From: Oxalobacter formigenes
GTDB lineage: Bacteria; Pseudomonadota; Gammaproteobacteria; Burkholderiales; Burkholderiaceae_D
NCBI RefSeq assembly: GCF_002127965.1
Contig: NZ_CP018787.1
Location: forward strand, 1,736,001 to 1,800,000
Direction: 5' to 3'
Length of the DNA: 64,000 nt
This document shows, piece after piece, positions 8,794 to 17,823 of the stretch (its first letter is position 1; the number at the start of each line of letters is the position of its first letter). The position numbers and the translations under genes are program-made. Below the pieces are notes generated by a model, which did no database searches, was not told where the DNA came from, and saw only the letters and a list, made by a program, of their open reading frames with translations.

Positions 8794-9441
8794 GTGAGAC
8801 CTTTCCTATACTACGATGCACGCCTGAAAGGCGTCATCCTGACCGCAAATGGCGAACGTTTCGTCATCGAATACCTTGGCAAGGAACTCTTTCTTCCAGC
8901 CGATTCCGCCAATGCGGCCTACTATGACAAAATGCTGAAACAAGGCGAAAAAGAAGAAACGGGCCTGATCGGGCTCGTCTCACAGGTCAGAAAGAAAAAC
9001 AACGTCGGCCATTCCCGGGCGCGTGGCTTTTACCGCTTCGACGCCTATCCCGACCAGACGCTTCAACGTGCATTCGAACTCGACGATTTCGACTACTTCG
9101 GGCAAGACCACAACATGAACTCCATCGGATGGCGCAACGAAGCCAATCCCAACGGATTTCTGGCTGCACGCGGCATCATTCCCGGCAAGGAAGGCCGCTT
9201 CATCTCCGACAGTACCGAACCCTATACCGTCAACATCCCGTTCGACTTCGTCGAAATCGCCACCCGCCTGAAACAGGATCCCGTCGACATACTGAAAAAT
9301 TTCATAGCCGACGTCTGCCAGCTTCACTCAACAGACGAGCTGCCGCGGGCAGACGGCTTCAACAGCCGTGGGATGGAAGCGGAAAAGAAAGCCCGCGAAT
9401 ACCTGAAACAGGCCTACCGGCTGAAAAAAGACATCATCTGA
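8794..9441 (+). CDS. conserved-looking hypothetical protein, 215 aa
   Basis: I do not recognise a family. The reading frame starts at a GTG with no clear ribosome site and ends at 9441. The protein is soluble and charged, without a signal peptide or membrane segment. It opens MRPFLYYDARLKGVILTANG, has an aromatic/acidic central stretch (FELDDFDYFGQDHNMNSIGW), and ends in a helical K/E-rich tail. Codon use resembles its neighbours and the minus strand shows the usual shadow ORFs of a real gene. It stands alone between two OB-fold genes, with a spacer on each side. No function is proposed. Confidence 0.7.
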   Translation: MRPFLYYDARLKGVILTANGERFVIEYLGKELFLPADSANAAYYDKMLKQGEKEETGLIGLVSQVRKKNNVGHSRARGFYRFDAYPDQTLQRAFELDDFDYFGQDHNMNSIGWRNEANPNGFLAARGIIPGKEGRFISDSTEPYTVNIPFDFVEIATRLKQDPVDILKNFIADVCQLHSTDELPRADGFNSRGMEAEKKAREYLKQAYRLKKDII

Positions 9442-9687
9442 TTCAACAGAATGCCGGACAGTTCTCTGTCCGGCAAACCGGGATAATCCCTTCGCCAGGC
9501 CATTTCTTTTTGCCATCCATCCTGAAAACGAAAACCGTCACAGCTTCGTTCAACACCGCCTTTTTTTTACGGAAAACTTCCTTTTGCATCGATTCCGCCT
9601 GAACCAAAAAAAATTATCGGACGTCTCATGAGGATGACTTCCGTCATCGCATAAAAACGGCTGCCGTTTTAAACTGTCACAACCGTA

Positions 9688-9729
9688 ACGGATGAGTTAT
9701 ATTGTTCATCCGTAATTGTTCATCCGTAA
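9688..9729 (+). promoter_or_regulatory. repeat cluster upstream of the second OB-fold gene
   Basis: A 14-bp unit TTGTTCATCCGTAA is repeated exactly twice in tandem (9702-9715 and 9716-9729), and an inverted half ACGGATGA lies just before it (9688-9695), forming an ACGGATGA...TCATCCGT palindrome. It ends about 55 nt before the start codon, which suits an operator for a dimeric regulator. The bound factor is unknown. Confidence 0.45.
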
Positions 9730-9784
9730 AAAAACAGCGTCATTTGAATTTTCACTGAAACACCAACAGACAAAGGAGCTTCCC

Positions 9785-10165
9785 ATGATGTCTAAAAAAC
9801 TGCTCACCGGCCTTTTCGCTGCGGGCCTTTCCATCGGAATGCTGGCCGTATCGTCCACCGCAAGCGCCCAGTACATCGGTCCGACCCGAATTGCGCCGAC
9901 AACCGTCAACAAAGTCCTCAAAAGCCCTGTTGACGACCAGTACGTCCTGCTTTCCGGAAAAATCACGTCCCAGGTCAGCAAGGACAAATACACATTCACC
10001 GACAAGACCGGATCGATCGTCGTGGAAATCGACAACGAAGTCTTCGCCGGGCGTCAGGTCGGCCCTGATACACAAGTCGAAATCTGGGGCAAAGTCGACA
10101 AGGACATGTTCAAGGAACCGAAAATCGACGTCAAACGACTGGGCATTCCAAATCAAACAAAATAA
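9785..10165 (+). CDS. exported OB-fold protein, YgiW/YdeI (BOF) family (paralogue)
   Basis: 126 residues from the ATG at 9785, chosen because AAAGGAG lies directly upstream and because it begins a good signal peptide (MMSKKLLTGLFAAGLSIGML...SASA-QY). The mature domain (TVNKVLKSPVDDQYVLLSGK, YTFTDKTGSIVVEIDNE, TQVEIWGKVD) is clearly paralogous to the protein at 8126. It is periplasmic by prediction. The shared VDDQY and WGKVD blocks are conserved but the termini differ. The upstream repeat cluster at 9688-9729 suggests specific control. Confidence 0.92.
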   Translation: MMSKKLLTGLFAAGLSIGMLAVSSTASAQYIGPTRIAPTTVNKVLKSPVDDQYVLLSGKITSQVSKDKYTFTDKTGSIVVEIDNEVFAGRQVGPDTQVEIWGKVDKDMFKEPKIDVKRLGIPNQTK

Positions 10166-10179
10166 GCGGTTTGCAAAAA

Positions 10180-10199
10180 CGTTTGAATTTTTTCAAACG
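10180..10199. promoter_or_regulatory. perfect inverted repeat between OB-fold genes
   Basis: CGTTTGA and TCAAACG form a perfect 7-bp inverted repeat around ATTTTT, 15 nt after the second OB-fold stop. It may be a weak terminator of that gene or an operator for the mini-gene that starts at 10246. Confidence 0.4.
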
Positions 10200-10245
10200 A
10201 TCGTGGTCTAACCTGTCCATAGTCTGAAATGGAAAGGAGAACATC

Positions 10246-10380
10246 ATGATCAAAAAAGGTTTTGGAATGGGCCTCGCCGTTGCATTTGCCGCCCTGCTGA
10301 TCGCGTCCAGCGTCGTGTGTGCCATCAACACCACCGCCTCGCCATACGTGACCAGCACGCCGCAGATGAAAATCCTGTAA
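10246..10380 (+). CDS. 44-residue exported mini-protein related to the OB-fold signal region
   Basis: A complete small ORF with a strong ribosome site (GGAAAGGAG, 7 nt before ATG). The product begins MIKKGFGMGLAVAFAALLIA, a signal-peptide-like hydrophobic stretch, and ends SPYVTSTPQMKIL. The start MIKK and the VVCAINT segment near its end resemble the signal region of the 8126 protein (MIKKFVS...IMCAMNT), but the whole OB-fold is missing. It is either a truncated relative kept as a tiny exported or membrane peptide, or a remnant that still has its translation signals. A probable terminator follows at 10436. Confidence 0.55.
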   Translation: MIKKGFGMGLAVAFAALLIASSVVCAINTTASPYVTSTPQMKIL

Positions 10381-10435
10381 ACGCCTTGTCCTGGACAAAG
10401 CCGGAACAGGAAGCGGCAAAGCCGCAAAATCGGCG

Positions 10436-10478
10436 TCAGACGGCCAATCGTCAGGTATTGACGTAGCCGTCTGATTTT
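10436..10478 (+). terminator. terminator-like hairpin after the mini-gene
   Basis: TCAGACGGC and GCCGTCTGA pair around a 21-nt loop and are followed by TTTT. A second short palindrome (GGAACGGCA / TGCCGTTCC) lies at 10497-10515. No gene was recognised in the rest of 10381-10715. Confidence 0.55.
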
Positions 10479-10715
10479 CGGACAAACCGCAAAAACGGAA
10501 CGGCAATGCCGTTCCCGACAGAGAATACATCCGGAAAGATCATGTATCCGGCAATTGCCGGGGCATCGAAAAAATGGACGATGCCTGTCGAAAACCGGAA
10601 TCTGCCCTTGTCACCATCCACTCTTCATTTCAGGGGCAGACCTGACAAGATTCCTGAAATCCAAGACAACCGGCTGACACAAAATGTTAAACGCTCCCGA
10701 ATGAGAGCTTACCTG

Positions 10716-12428
10716 TCAGCTTGTCTTGAATTGAGCGTCATGGAGCACCTTATACTGACCGCCTTCCTTATTCATCAGTTCTTCATGCGTACCGATTTCG
10801 ACAATCTCACCCTGATTGATAACGACAATCTTGTTGGCATTACGGACCGTTGACAGTCTGTGGGCAATAACAAAAACCGTTCTGTCTTTCATCAGATTAT
10901 CAATTGCCTTTTGCACGGTCGCCTCGGACTTGTTATCCAGTGCAGAAGTAGCCTCGTCCAGAATGATAACAGGAGCATTCTTGATAAAGGCCCGGGCGAT
11001 GGCAATTCGCTGTTTTTGGCCGCCCGAGAGCAGAATGCCTCTTTCACCGATAAAGGTATCCAGTCCGTTTTTCAGGGAATTGACAAACTCCGTCAAATAC
11101 GCCAAATCCAGCGCCTGACGGATTTCCTCATCCGTAGCGTCCGGCCTGCCAACCTTGACATTATCCCGAATCGTTCCGGAAAAGAGAAAATTATCCTGAA
11201 ACACGATAGCGATATTTTTCCTCAGGCTTTCCAGCGTATAGTCGCGTATATCGATCCCATCGATCATAATCTGACCGGACTGGATATCGTAAAAACGTGG
11301 CAACAAATTGACGATAGTCGTTTTTCCTCCGCCAGAATTCCCGACAAGTGCAACGCACTCCCCGACATTGACATCCAGACAGACGTTTTTCAGAACGGGG
11401 GTATCTGCAATGTAATGGAAATGAACGTTTTTGAACTGAATCCGGCGAGAAACAGAATCCAATACCTTTGCATCCTGTTTAGTCTGGATAGCCGGTTCAC
11501 TATCCAGAATACTGAAAGCCCGTTCAATAGCCAAAAAAGAAAGCTGGACAGCAGTATAGTTACTCCCCATATTTTTGATCGGAGTATAAAGCATCAACAA
11601 GGCGGCAATAAATGAGACAAAACCACCAGGTGTCAGCTGATGGATCAAAATCAGATAAGAACCATACGAGATCGTCGCGGCAATCCCGACGGATACCATA
11701 ATGTGCATCATCGGGGTTAACCATGACGAACGTTGGGTCATTTTGATGCTCAAACGAAAGAGTGAATTCAGGATATCCTGAAATTTGGACTGCTGCTCAC
11801 GCTGGTAGTTGTACGCCATAATGGTTTTATTACCGGCAAACGTTTCGTTATATGCCGTAATGACCTTTGCGCCAGATGTGATCGTTTCATTCATCAGGCT
11901 TTCTATCAACTTCCGGACTTTCGCCATCGGATAGAAAGTACACCCCAGGACAAACATGGCAATGAGAGACAACTGCCAGGAGTTATAGAAGAGGACACCA
12001 ATTAACGAGATGGATGACACAAGTCTTGAAACAAAGACTTTCAGGTTGCCCAGAAGACCGGCCGATGCCAGTTCAGCATCCGTATTGAACCGGAAAACAA
12101 TGTCTCCTGAATTCTGGCGATCAAAAAAAGACGTCTCGAAAGAAAGCAGTTTTCTGTAAAGAGCGGCTTTCAAGTCATTGGTAATACGCGTTCCGACCCA
12201 TACATTGAGATAAGTCGCCAGATAATTGAGCAGGCCGCTGCAAACGGTAAAACCAATGATAAACAGTGGAACAAACCATTCCGTATTCCCGGCCGATTTT
12301 TCCACCAATACCATATCCATATAAGGTTTGAGACACCAGGCAATAACGGCATCGAGTGACCCGATAGGAATACATAAAGCCATCGCCAACAGTGCACGAA
12401 ACCAGTACGGTTTCACAAACGGCCACAT
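10716..12428 (-). CDS. msbA: ABC transporter with fused membrane and ATPase domains, MsbA-like lipid flippase
   Basis: 570 residues from the ATG at 12428. Six membrane helices lie in the first 300 residues. The ATPase follows, with Walker A (VGNSGGGKTT, about residue 366), signature LLSGGQKQR (about 466) and Walker B VIILDEATSALD (about 487), then the H-loop IAHRLSTV. Members flip lipid A-core or related lipid-linked glycans across the inner membrane. It sits at the edge of a polysaccharide island, so a dedicated glycolipid substrate is as likely as lipid A. Oddity: in-frame codons upstream of 12428 continue sensibly (NSPFVINYRR before MWPFV), and an ATG at 12475 opens MFENLK in another frame. 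A one-base loss from the T5 run at 12457-12461 would explain this; the true start may be 12475. Confidence 0.85.
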   Translation of the reverse strand: MWPFVKPYWFRALLAMALCIPIGSLDAVIAWCLKPYMDMVLVEKSAGNTEWFVPLFIIGFTVCSGLLNYLATYLNVWVGTRITNDLKAALYRKLLSFETSFFDRQNSGDIVFRFNTDAELASAGLLGNLKVFVSRLVSSISLIGVLFYNSWQLSLIAMFVLGCTFYPMAKVRKLIESLMNETITSGAKVITAYNETFAGNKTIMAYNYQREQQSKFQDILNSLFRLSIKMTQRSSWLTPMMHIMVSVGIAATISYGSYLILIHQLTPGGFVSFIAALLMLYTPIKNMGSNYTAVQLSFLAIERAFSILDSEPAIQTKQDAKVLDSVSRRIQFKNVHFHYIADTPVLKNVCLDVNVGECVALVGNSGGGKTTIVNLLPRFYDIQSGQIMIDGIDIRDYTLESLRKNIAIVFQDNFLFSGTIRDNVKVGRPDATDEEIRQALDLAYLTEFVNSLKNGLDTFIGERGILLSGGQKQRIAIARAFIKNAPVIILDEATSALDNKSEATVQKAIDNLMKDRTVFVIAHRLSTVRNANKIVVINQGEIVEIGTHEELMNKEGGQYKVLHDAQFKTS

Positions 12429-12622
12429 GCGGCGATAGTTAATGACAAAAGGGGAATTTTTAAATTTTCGAACATCAAGTTAAAAGGCCAGGAAAGCAGT
12501 TTTAATAACAGTTTGATATTATATAAAATTATATCAAATTACATGAAAGATAATAGCAATGTTTTTCACTTAATAATGTTTCTTGCTATAATACAGTCTA
12601 TATTTTTATCGTATAAAAACTC

Positions 12623-13531
12623 ATGAATAATAAAGATAAAATTTCCTTTGTTATTTTCACTCCCCTGTATGACGAAAATATCGGCGGTATTATTGTCTTG
12701 CACAAATTGTGCTCTATTCTTAATAAAATGGGACACTCCGCAAAATTATGGCATACAAAAAATCCCACGAAAATTAATACATTAAGGACATTTTTACAAA
12801 AACTACGCTATAAAATCAAATATACAATCAAACCTGAAAAATTTCAGTCCCCGTATCGACTTGAAATTGCCAGCAGGAAAGATGTTGAAAATTCCATCGT
12901 TATTTATCCGGAAATTATAGACGGCAATCCCCTTTGTGCAAAAAATGTTGTTCGGTGGATATTATACAAACCGGGAGCCTTTACAGGAAAAATTAATTAC
13001 GGAGATAACGAACTCTTTATCTGTTATAACATGAAGTTTATAGATGAACATTTCAAATATAAAATATCCGGTACGCTTTCTATTACAGAAAATATGAAAG
13101 AAACATATCAACAAACAAATTATTCCTCACGAAAAGGGACATGCTACATGGTAAGAAAGGGAGATAAACGAAACTTAAACTACCATCCCAAAGGAGCTCT
13201 TAAAATAGATGGAATGTCCCATAAAGATATTTCGGCAATATTTAATCAATACGAATATTTCATATCTTATGATTTATATACCATGTACTCCAATTACGCT
13301 GCCATATGCGGATGCAAATCCATAGTGGTTCCCGAAGAAGGAAAAACTATCGAAGAAATTGCAGCGGAACAAAATGCCCGTCCCGGAGTAGCCTATGGCA
13401 TGGAAAATATCGAAACAGCACTCCAAACACGACATCACTTGTTTGAAAACAATGAACAAAAAGAAATTCGAGAACAACACTCAGTCAAAAAATTTGTAGA
13501 AACATGCTACAAACACTTTCACATTGGATAA
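12623..13531 (+). CDS. putative glycosyltransferase, surface polysaccharide
   Basis: 302 residues, AT-rich and unlike the surrounding composition. The N-terminus (ISFVIFTPLYDENIGGIIVL) resembles the first strand and GG loop of GT-B glycosyltransferases. The later YFISYDLYTMYSNYAAICGC followed by KSIVVPEEGKT resembles the sugar-nucleotide-binding half, where an acidic residue and a G-rich turn recur. It has no membrane segment. It lies divergently from the flippase gene and probably adds a sugar to a surface glycan in the cytoplasm. The specific family and linkage are not recognised, so the call rests on weak fold-like cues and context. Confidence 0.55.
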   Translation: MNNKDKISFVIFTPLYDENIGGIIVLHKLCSILNKMGHSAKLWHTKNPTKINTLRTFLQKLRYKIKYTIKPEKFQSPYRLEIASRKDVENSIVIYPEIIDGNPLCAKNVVRWILYKPGAFTGKINYGDNELFICYNMKFIDEHFKYKISGTLSITENMKETYQQTNYSSRKGTCYMVRKGDKRNLNYHPKGALKIDGMSHKDISAIFNQYEYFISYDLYTMYSNYAAICGCKSIVVPEEGKTIEEIAAEQNARPGVAYGMENIETALQTRHHLFENNEQKEIREQHSVKKFVETCYKHFHIG

Positions 13532-13702
13532 ACTTTATTTTCACGTTATCCAAGGCCAATCCCTGAAAAGTATAAAGATATCTCCGCTTATACACAGCAG
13601 AATTTTCTTTATTTTACTATTTCAGCATTTGACATGTTTTTCTACCGATCAAATTCTTCTTTTCATTTTCCGGCTAATCCATTCTTTCAAGATCGGTTTA
13701 TT

Positions 13703-13990
13703 TTAATTTTTCTTTGATTCCAATTTAACAATAACATCGCTAACAATCACAAAAATGACAATTTCGTTTCAACATACTGTTCCGCGCGAAAAGCAAACCG
13801 CGCACCCCATATTCAAACCATTAATGAATTCTGGTAATCCATAAAAGTCCGTAAATCTGTGACAAGCTCAACAAGCAAGTGAAGGATGAAACTTTCGATT
13901 TGTCTTTCCGGCACTTTTTTCAAATCCTTTATTAATCTTGAGAATTGATCTTGATTCTTGATTTTATAATCATCTCTCAAAAAAAATATA
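13703..13990 (-). pseudogene. decayed 3' end of a second FkbM-type methyltransferase
   Basis: The minus strand directly downstream of the intact fkbM gene still encodes, across a frameshift and an in-frame TGA, segments that match its C-terminus. TDFYGLPEFINGLN corresponds to VDFYELPEFVNSLD, FSRGTVC to FSHSTVH, and NEIVIFVIVSDVIVKLES to DESVVFAIARDVAMPVEIES. An open stretch LRDDYKIKNQDQF...SFILHLL precedes it. No start codon remains. This explains most of the 500-nt gap between 13531 and 14031 and shows that a tandem copy was lost here. Confidence 0.65.
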
Positions 13991-14030
13991 TTATCAAAAA
14001 TATCGGCAAAACATTATCATATGCTTTCTG

Positions 14031-15320
14031 TTATTTTGTTCGTTTCAATACTCCGCGGAACCATTCCTTCAAAACAGATTGTTGAACTCTCTCAGCTTCG
14101 ATCACAATCGGCGATTCAATTTCGACTGGCATAGCAACATCTCTTGCGATTGCAAAAACGACACTCTCATCCCCGTGTACTGTACTATGAGAAAAATAAA
14201 ATCGATAACTCGAATCAAGACTGTTGACAAATTCAGGCAACTCATAAAAATCAACCAGTTTATGATAGACACAAAGTGCAAGTGTCGGACGAAATTTTTT
14301 GATTGTATTTCTGGCTCCCCTCAGAGCCATCATTTCAGCCCCTTCAATATCCATTTTGATGTAATCAACTTTTTTCAGCTTTAAATCAGCAACAGTTTGA
14401 TCAATTGACGTAGAAACAACCTGCCAGGAATCAGGTGAATCAGCCCTTTTCTCTTTTGGATTTTTAACATATACCTGAGTAGCAGGACCTTTTCCTTCAA
14501 TCGACATCCATGTACCAGGATCATCCCATACTGGATTGGGTACGAGTGTAATATGAGAACTTAGCTGCGGATTTAACCGCATGTTCTCTTTGAATACTGT
14601 AATATTGTCCGGGAAAAACTCAAAAGAAATGACCTTTCCTGTAGCACCCACTCTATCAGCAAAATAAAGAGAAGTACCTCCAAAACAAGCCCCACAATCC
14701 AGTACCACATCTCCATTTTGAGGAGCATAAACATTTCTTTTTCCTCTGTATTCATACTGCGAGTAAATAAACTCGTTGAATATGCCAAAAGCCTCAGAAA
14801 AGAGTTCTACATCATATCCAATTTGGCGCAAATTGATCTTTTTCAGATTAACAGGTTCAGACAATGCCAGAGATTGAGTAGACTCTCCCTTTGCTTCCAT
14901 ATCAGATAAAAGTCTCATTGTTTCCCAAAAAGCATCAGAATCCAATGGCATGGGAACATATTTCCACCCTAATGCACGATAAGTTAATACCGTAAGAAGA
15001 AGTAACCTGGAATCGGTATCAGCCATTTGTTGATATAACCACTCCCAGTGAACTCCCCCTTGCTTACAAAAATCACGCGCATGTTCAACGAGTACATTGA
15101 CAACCGATTCTTTCGAAGCATCGGCTTCTACTTTAATGCCGTAAGGTTCATCCGACATACCGAATGATTTACGAAAGTATTCCGGAACGTTCATATTGAC
15201 AGCGCACCACCTTGCCACCGTGAGAAAATCTGTCAAAAAATTATCCGAAATATCGATAAGAGCATTGCTGGCAATGGGAGCGTTCTCAAATGCACGTCGG
15301 GCATTTTTTATATAAATCAT
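14031..15320 (-). CDS. FkbM family SAM-dependent methyltransferase
   Basis: 429 residues. The C-terminal half has the FkbM methyltransferase pattern: SAM-binding motif I VVLDCGACFGGTSLYFADRVG (about residue 205 on), acidic loop ISFEFFPDN, and VDYIKMDIEGAEMMALRGA, the family's hallmark. The N-terminal 190 residues are a helical region without a recognised domain. FkbM enzymes O-methylate sugars or small metabolites; in polysaccharide islands they usually modify the glycan. It is the last intact gene of a minus-strand run that starts at about 20148, and is followed by the remnant of a duplicate. Confidence 0.85.
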   Translation of the reverse strand: MIYIKNARRAFENAPIASNALIDISDNFLTDFLTVARWCAVNMNVPEYFRKSFGMSDEPYGIKVEADASKESVVNVLVEHARDFCKQGGVHWEWLYQQMADTDSRLLLLTVLTYRALGWKYVPMPLDSDAFWETMRLLSDMEAKGESTQSLALSEPVNLKKINLRQIGYDVELFSEAFGIFNEFIYSQYEYRGKRNVYAPQNGDVVLDCGACFGGTSLYFADRVGATGKVISFEFFPDNITVFKENMRLNPQLSSHITLVPNPVWDDPGTWMSIEGKGPATQVYVKNPKEKRADSPDSWQVVSTSIDQTVADLKLKKVDYIKMDIEGAEMMALRGARNTIKKFRPTLALCVYHKLVDFYELPEFVNSLDSSYRFYFSHSTVHGDESVVFAIARDVAMPVEIESPIVIEAERVQQSVLKEWFRGVLKRTK

Positions 15321-15404
15321 TTTATAAGATTATCCTAACTTTCATTAAAAATTAAACCAGATACCTATCGTCCGGGTCTCATTTATCCTATCCACTTGTG
15401 GCAT

Positions 15405-16640
15405 TTAATGATTTTTCGGATAGAAATCGTATTCATTCAAGCAGAAGCGTTCCAGTGCAGCCAGATAGCGTTTTTTACTGTACAACCTGTTCTGCATATC
15501 CACATAATGTCCGATAGCACTCTCTCTTAAACTTTCATCTCTCTCATACATCAAAATGCTTTCAACAATCTTTTCTTTCATTTCATCGTAGGAAGTAAAA
15601 ATATTTTCCGTGTTGAAATCTTCACTTTCAGGGAAAAAGTGCTTATTGTATACAGCAAAGGCCACGCCCTGCATCAAAAAGGTTTGTGCAAAATAACCAT
15701 CCAGCCCTTCTCCAAAAGTAATCATGAACCTCGATTGTGAAACCAATGAAACATAATAATCGAAAGTCATTCCTTTTATTTCCATCAATTCATATTCCGG
15801 CAATTCTTCCGCAAGCTTATTTAATATTTCAGACTTTTTTACATCAGTGTCAGGTGAATAAAGAATCCTTTTCTTCTTTTTTTCAAAAGGTATTATCGGA
15901 TATAATGATAAATCAGTGAACGGCGGAATCAGTAAGGTTTTTAATCCATAACGATCAGAAAATTCCTGTGTGCAATATTGATCGTGGGCTGTTGTCTGGG
16001 TAATATTCGATGTCAGTTGATATAGCGACTGGAATTCCTGTCGTTCAGGCATTAGCAGAATATTCTGATTCATAATATTGATATGTAACTTTCCAATACT
16101 TTGAATATAATTCATTATCTGTTTTGAAAAACTTATTATATTGTGAAACCGGGCAACCGATTCTTCCGGAATGAACAGGATCAGTTCTTCCAGTTCTGAA
16201 AACAGACACAGTTGTGAAAATCGATATACAATAAATTCGTTGCGAAAATGAGTCTGTCGTACATACGTCCGCAAATTAACATTAGGACGTGTCATGACAA
16301 CTACATCACATCCATGTATGTGTTTCAGGGATTTCAACTCTTTTGCAATAGTAAAAAACGAATAAATCCCTCCCGACATAAAATTACCTTCCGGAACCAG
16401 CATAACGATCAATTTCTTTGCCGAAAGATTTTCAGTCTTTATCAGACAATCCTGAATTAATGGAAAAAGGCGTTCATCTGTGATTGGTTGTTCAATTTCA
16501 ACTTCTGCCTTCTTTTCGACAAATGTTTTTACAAACCATTCAAAAAGATGTTGCCTAAGGGTTCTTCTCCATGGTGCTACAATAATCCAGCATGTCAGCC
16601 AATAGGCCAGTCTTTTAGAATATTTCATTATGCACAGCAT
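15405..16640 (-). CDS. putative glycosyltransferase (GT-B-like), surface polysaccharide
   Basis: 411 residues. The N-terminal region LIVMLVPEGNFMSGGIYSFF resembles the first strand and glycine loop of GT-B enzymes. The second half contains KRILYSPDTDVKKSEILNKL and then MITFGEGLDGYFAQTFLMQG, which fits the donor-binding EX7E-type region. A short hydrophobic stretch near the N-terminus (LAYWLTCWIIVAPW) may make it membrane-associated. The start could be M1 or M5. It lies 16 nt downstream of the oxidoreductase gene and is probably co-transcribed with it. Exact family and sugar are unknown. Confidence 0.6.
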   Translation of the reverse strand: MLCIMKYSKRLAYWLTCWIIVAPWRRTLRQHLFEWFVKTFVEKKAEVEIEQPITDERLFPLIQDCLIKTENLSAKKLIVMLVPEGNFMSGGIYSFFTIAKELKSLKHIHGCDVVVMTRPNVNLRTYVRQTHFRNEFIVYRFSQLCLFSELEELILFIPEESVARFHNIISFSKQIMNYIQSIGKLHINIMNQNILLMPERQEFQSLYQLTSNITQTTAHDQYCTQEFSDRYGLKTLLIPPFTDLSLYPIIPFEKKKKRILYSPDTDVKKSEILNKLAEELPEYELMEIKGMTFDYYVSLVSQSRFMITFGEGLDGYFAQTFLMQGVAFAVYNKHFFPESEDFNTENIFTSYDEMKEKIVESILMYERDESLRESAIGHYVDMQNRLYSKKRYLAALERFCLNEYDFYPKNH

Positions 16641-16655
16641 TCAGTAAGATGATAA

Positions 16656-17804
16656 TCAGGATATGGCAACCCATTTTTTTTCCAATATCGATTGACTCAC
16701 CGTATTCAAAAAAGCCAAACCTTCTATCGATTCATCCAGACCAAATACATATGATCCTTTCCGGTCTTTTTTTTCTGACAAAAAAGCAGACAAATCTTTT
16801 TCAAGATCACAATAATAATTTGCAAAGGCTTCTATGTATCCCGCAGGATGACCTGCCTTGAACCGGGTATAGCATTCATTATTAGCAATCGCAATATCCG
16901 GGTTGCCTCTATCCATCATACAACGCTCTCCTGTATCTTTATAAAAATAGAAGATTTCAGGATTTTCCTGACGCCATTCGATTGCTCCTTTATCCCCATA
17001 AAGATAAAAATGCAAACCGTTACGATTCCCGATAGCAGTTTTGCTATACCAGATATTAATAAAAACATTGTTGGTGTAGTTGGCCAATACATTGACATTA
17101 TCAACAATGCCTTTGAAATTTCCATAATTGCTCGCGTGTGCGACCAAATTGAGCGGTTTCTCCTGGATAAGAAAATCAATCAAATGATGAACATGAATTC
17201 CCAAATCCAGGGAAATAGTAGGAATACGTCCATCTTGTAAGCGCCAGTTTTGCGGAACAACCGGTTTCCCATCGGGGGCTTTTCTTAAAAATCCTTCCTG
17301 AGGCATTTCGATCTTAACCTGCTGTATTTTTCCCAGTTTGCCACTGAGCACTATTTCCCTGATTTCCCTGACTATCGGGTATCCCGAATAATTATAGGTA
17401 ACTCTTAAGAAACCGCCTTTTTCCTCAATCAACTTACGCAAACGTAATGCATCTTCCAGGCTGGAAACGAGTGCCTTCTCACAAATAACGGGAATTCCAC
17501 TCATAATACATTTTTCCAGCTGCTCAATATGCTGATCTTGCGGAGTTAAAATAACAATTGCATCAATATTATATTTTTCATTTTTGATTAATTCTTTCAA
17601 AGACGGATAAATCCGCTCTTCGGAAAGACCATATGCACGCCCGGATTGTAGATTAATATCTGAGTTTCGGCTAAAACACCCCGCCACCAGTTTAAATTTT
17701 CCATCCATTTGAGAAGACACAACATGTACCCGGCCAACAGCAGAATTAATGGCTCCTCCGACAAAGGCAAGATTTATCTTTTTCATGCACTTTAAATTTT
17801 TCAT
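16656..17804 (-). CDS. Gfo/Idh/MocA family NAD(P)-dependent oxidoreductase
   Basis: 382 residues (376 if it starts at the second ATG, 17786, which places the nucleotide-binding strand MKKINLAFVGGAINSAVGRV at the very N-terminus as is usual). The Rossmann fold is followed by the family motif EKALVSSLEDALRL, where EK is the conserved dyad contacting the cofactor, and later DLGIHVHHLIDFL, which carries the active-site histidine pattern. Relatives oxidise or reduce sugar nucleotides, for example the 3-position of UDP-sugars before an aminotransferase acts. The nearby DegT gene suggests such an amino-sugar route here. The reaction is inferred from context. Confidence 0.82.
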   Translation of the reverse strand: MKNLKCMKKINLAFVGGAINSAVGRVHVVSSQMDGKFKLVAGCFSRNSDINLQSGRAYGLSEERIYPSLKELIKNEKYNIDAIVILTPQDQHIEQLEKCIMSGIPVICEKALVSSLEDALRLRKLIEEKGGFLRVTYNYSGYPIVREIREIVLSGKLGKIQQVKIEMPQEGFLRKAPDGKPVVPQNWRLQDGRIPTISLDLGIHVHHLIDFLIQEKPLNLVAHASNYGNFKGIVDNVNVLANYTNNVFINIWYSKTAIGNRNGLHFYLYGDKGAIEWRQENPEIFYFYKDTGERCMMDRGNPDIAIANNECYTRFKAGHPAGYIEAFANYYCDLEKDLSAFLSEKKDRKGSYVFGLDESIEGLAFLNTVSQSILEKKWVAIS

Positions 17805-17823
17805 ATTCCGCTATAAATAAAAA

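Noticed and set aside
13524-13706. 60-codon plus-strand ORF after the glycosyltransferase
   Set aside because: No family resemblance or ribosome site; the end of the region is explained by the decayed fkbM copy on the other strand.
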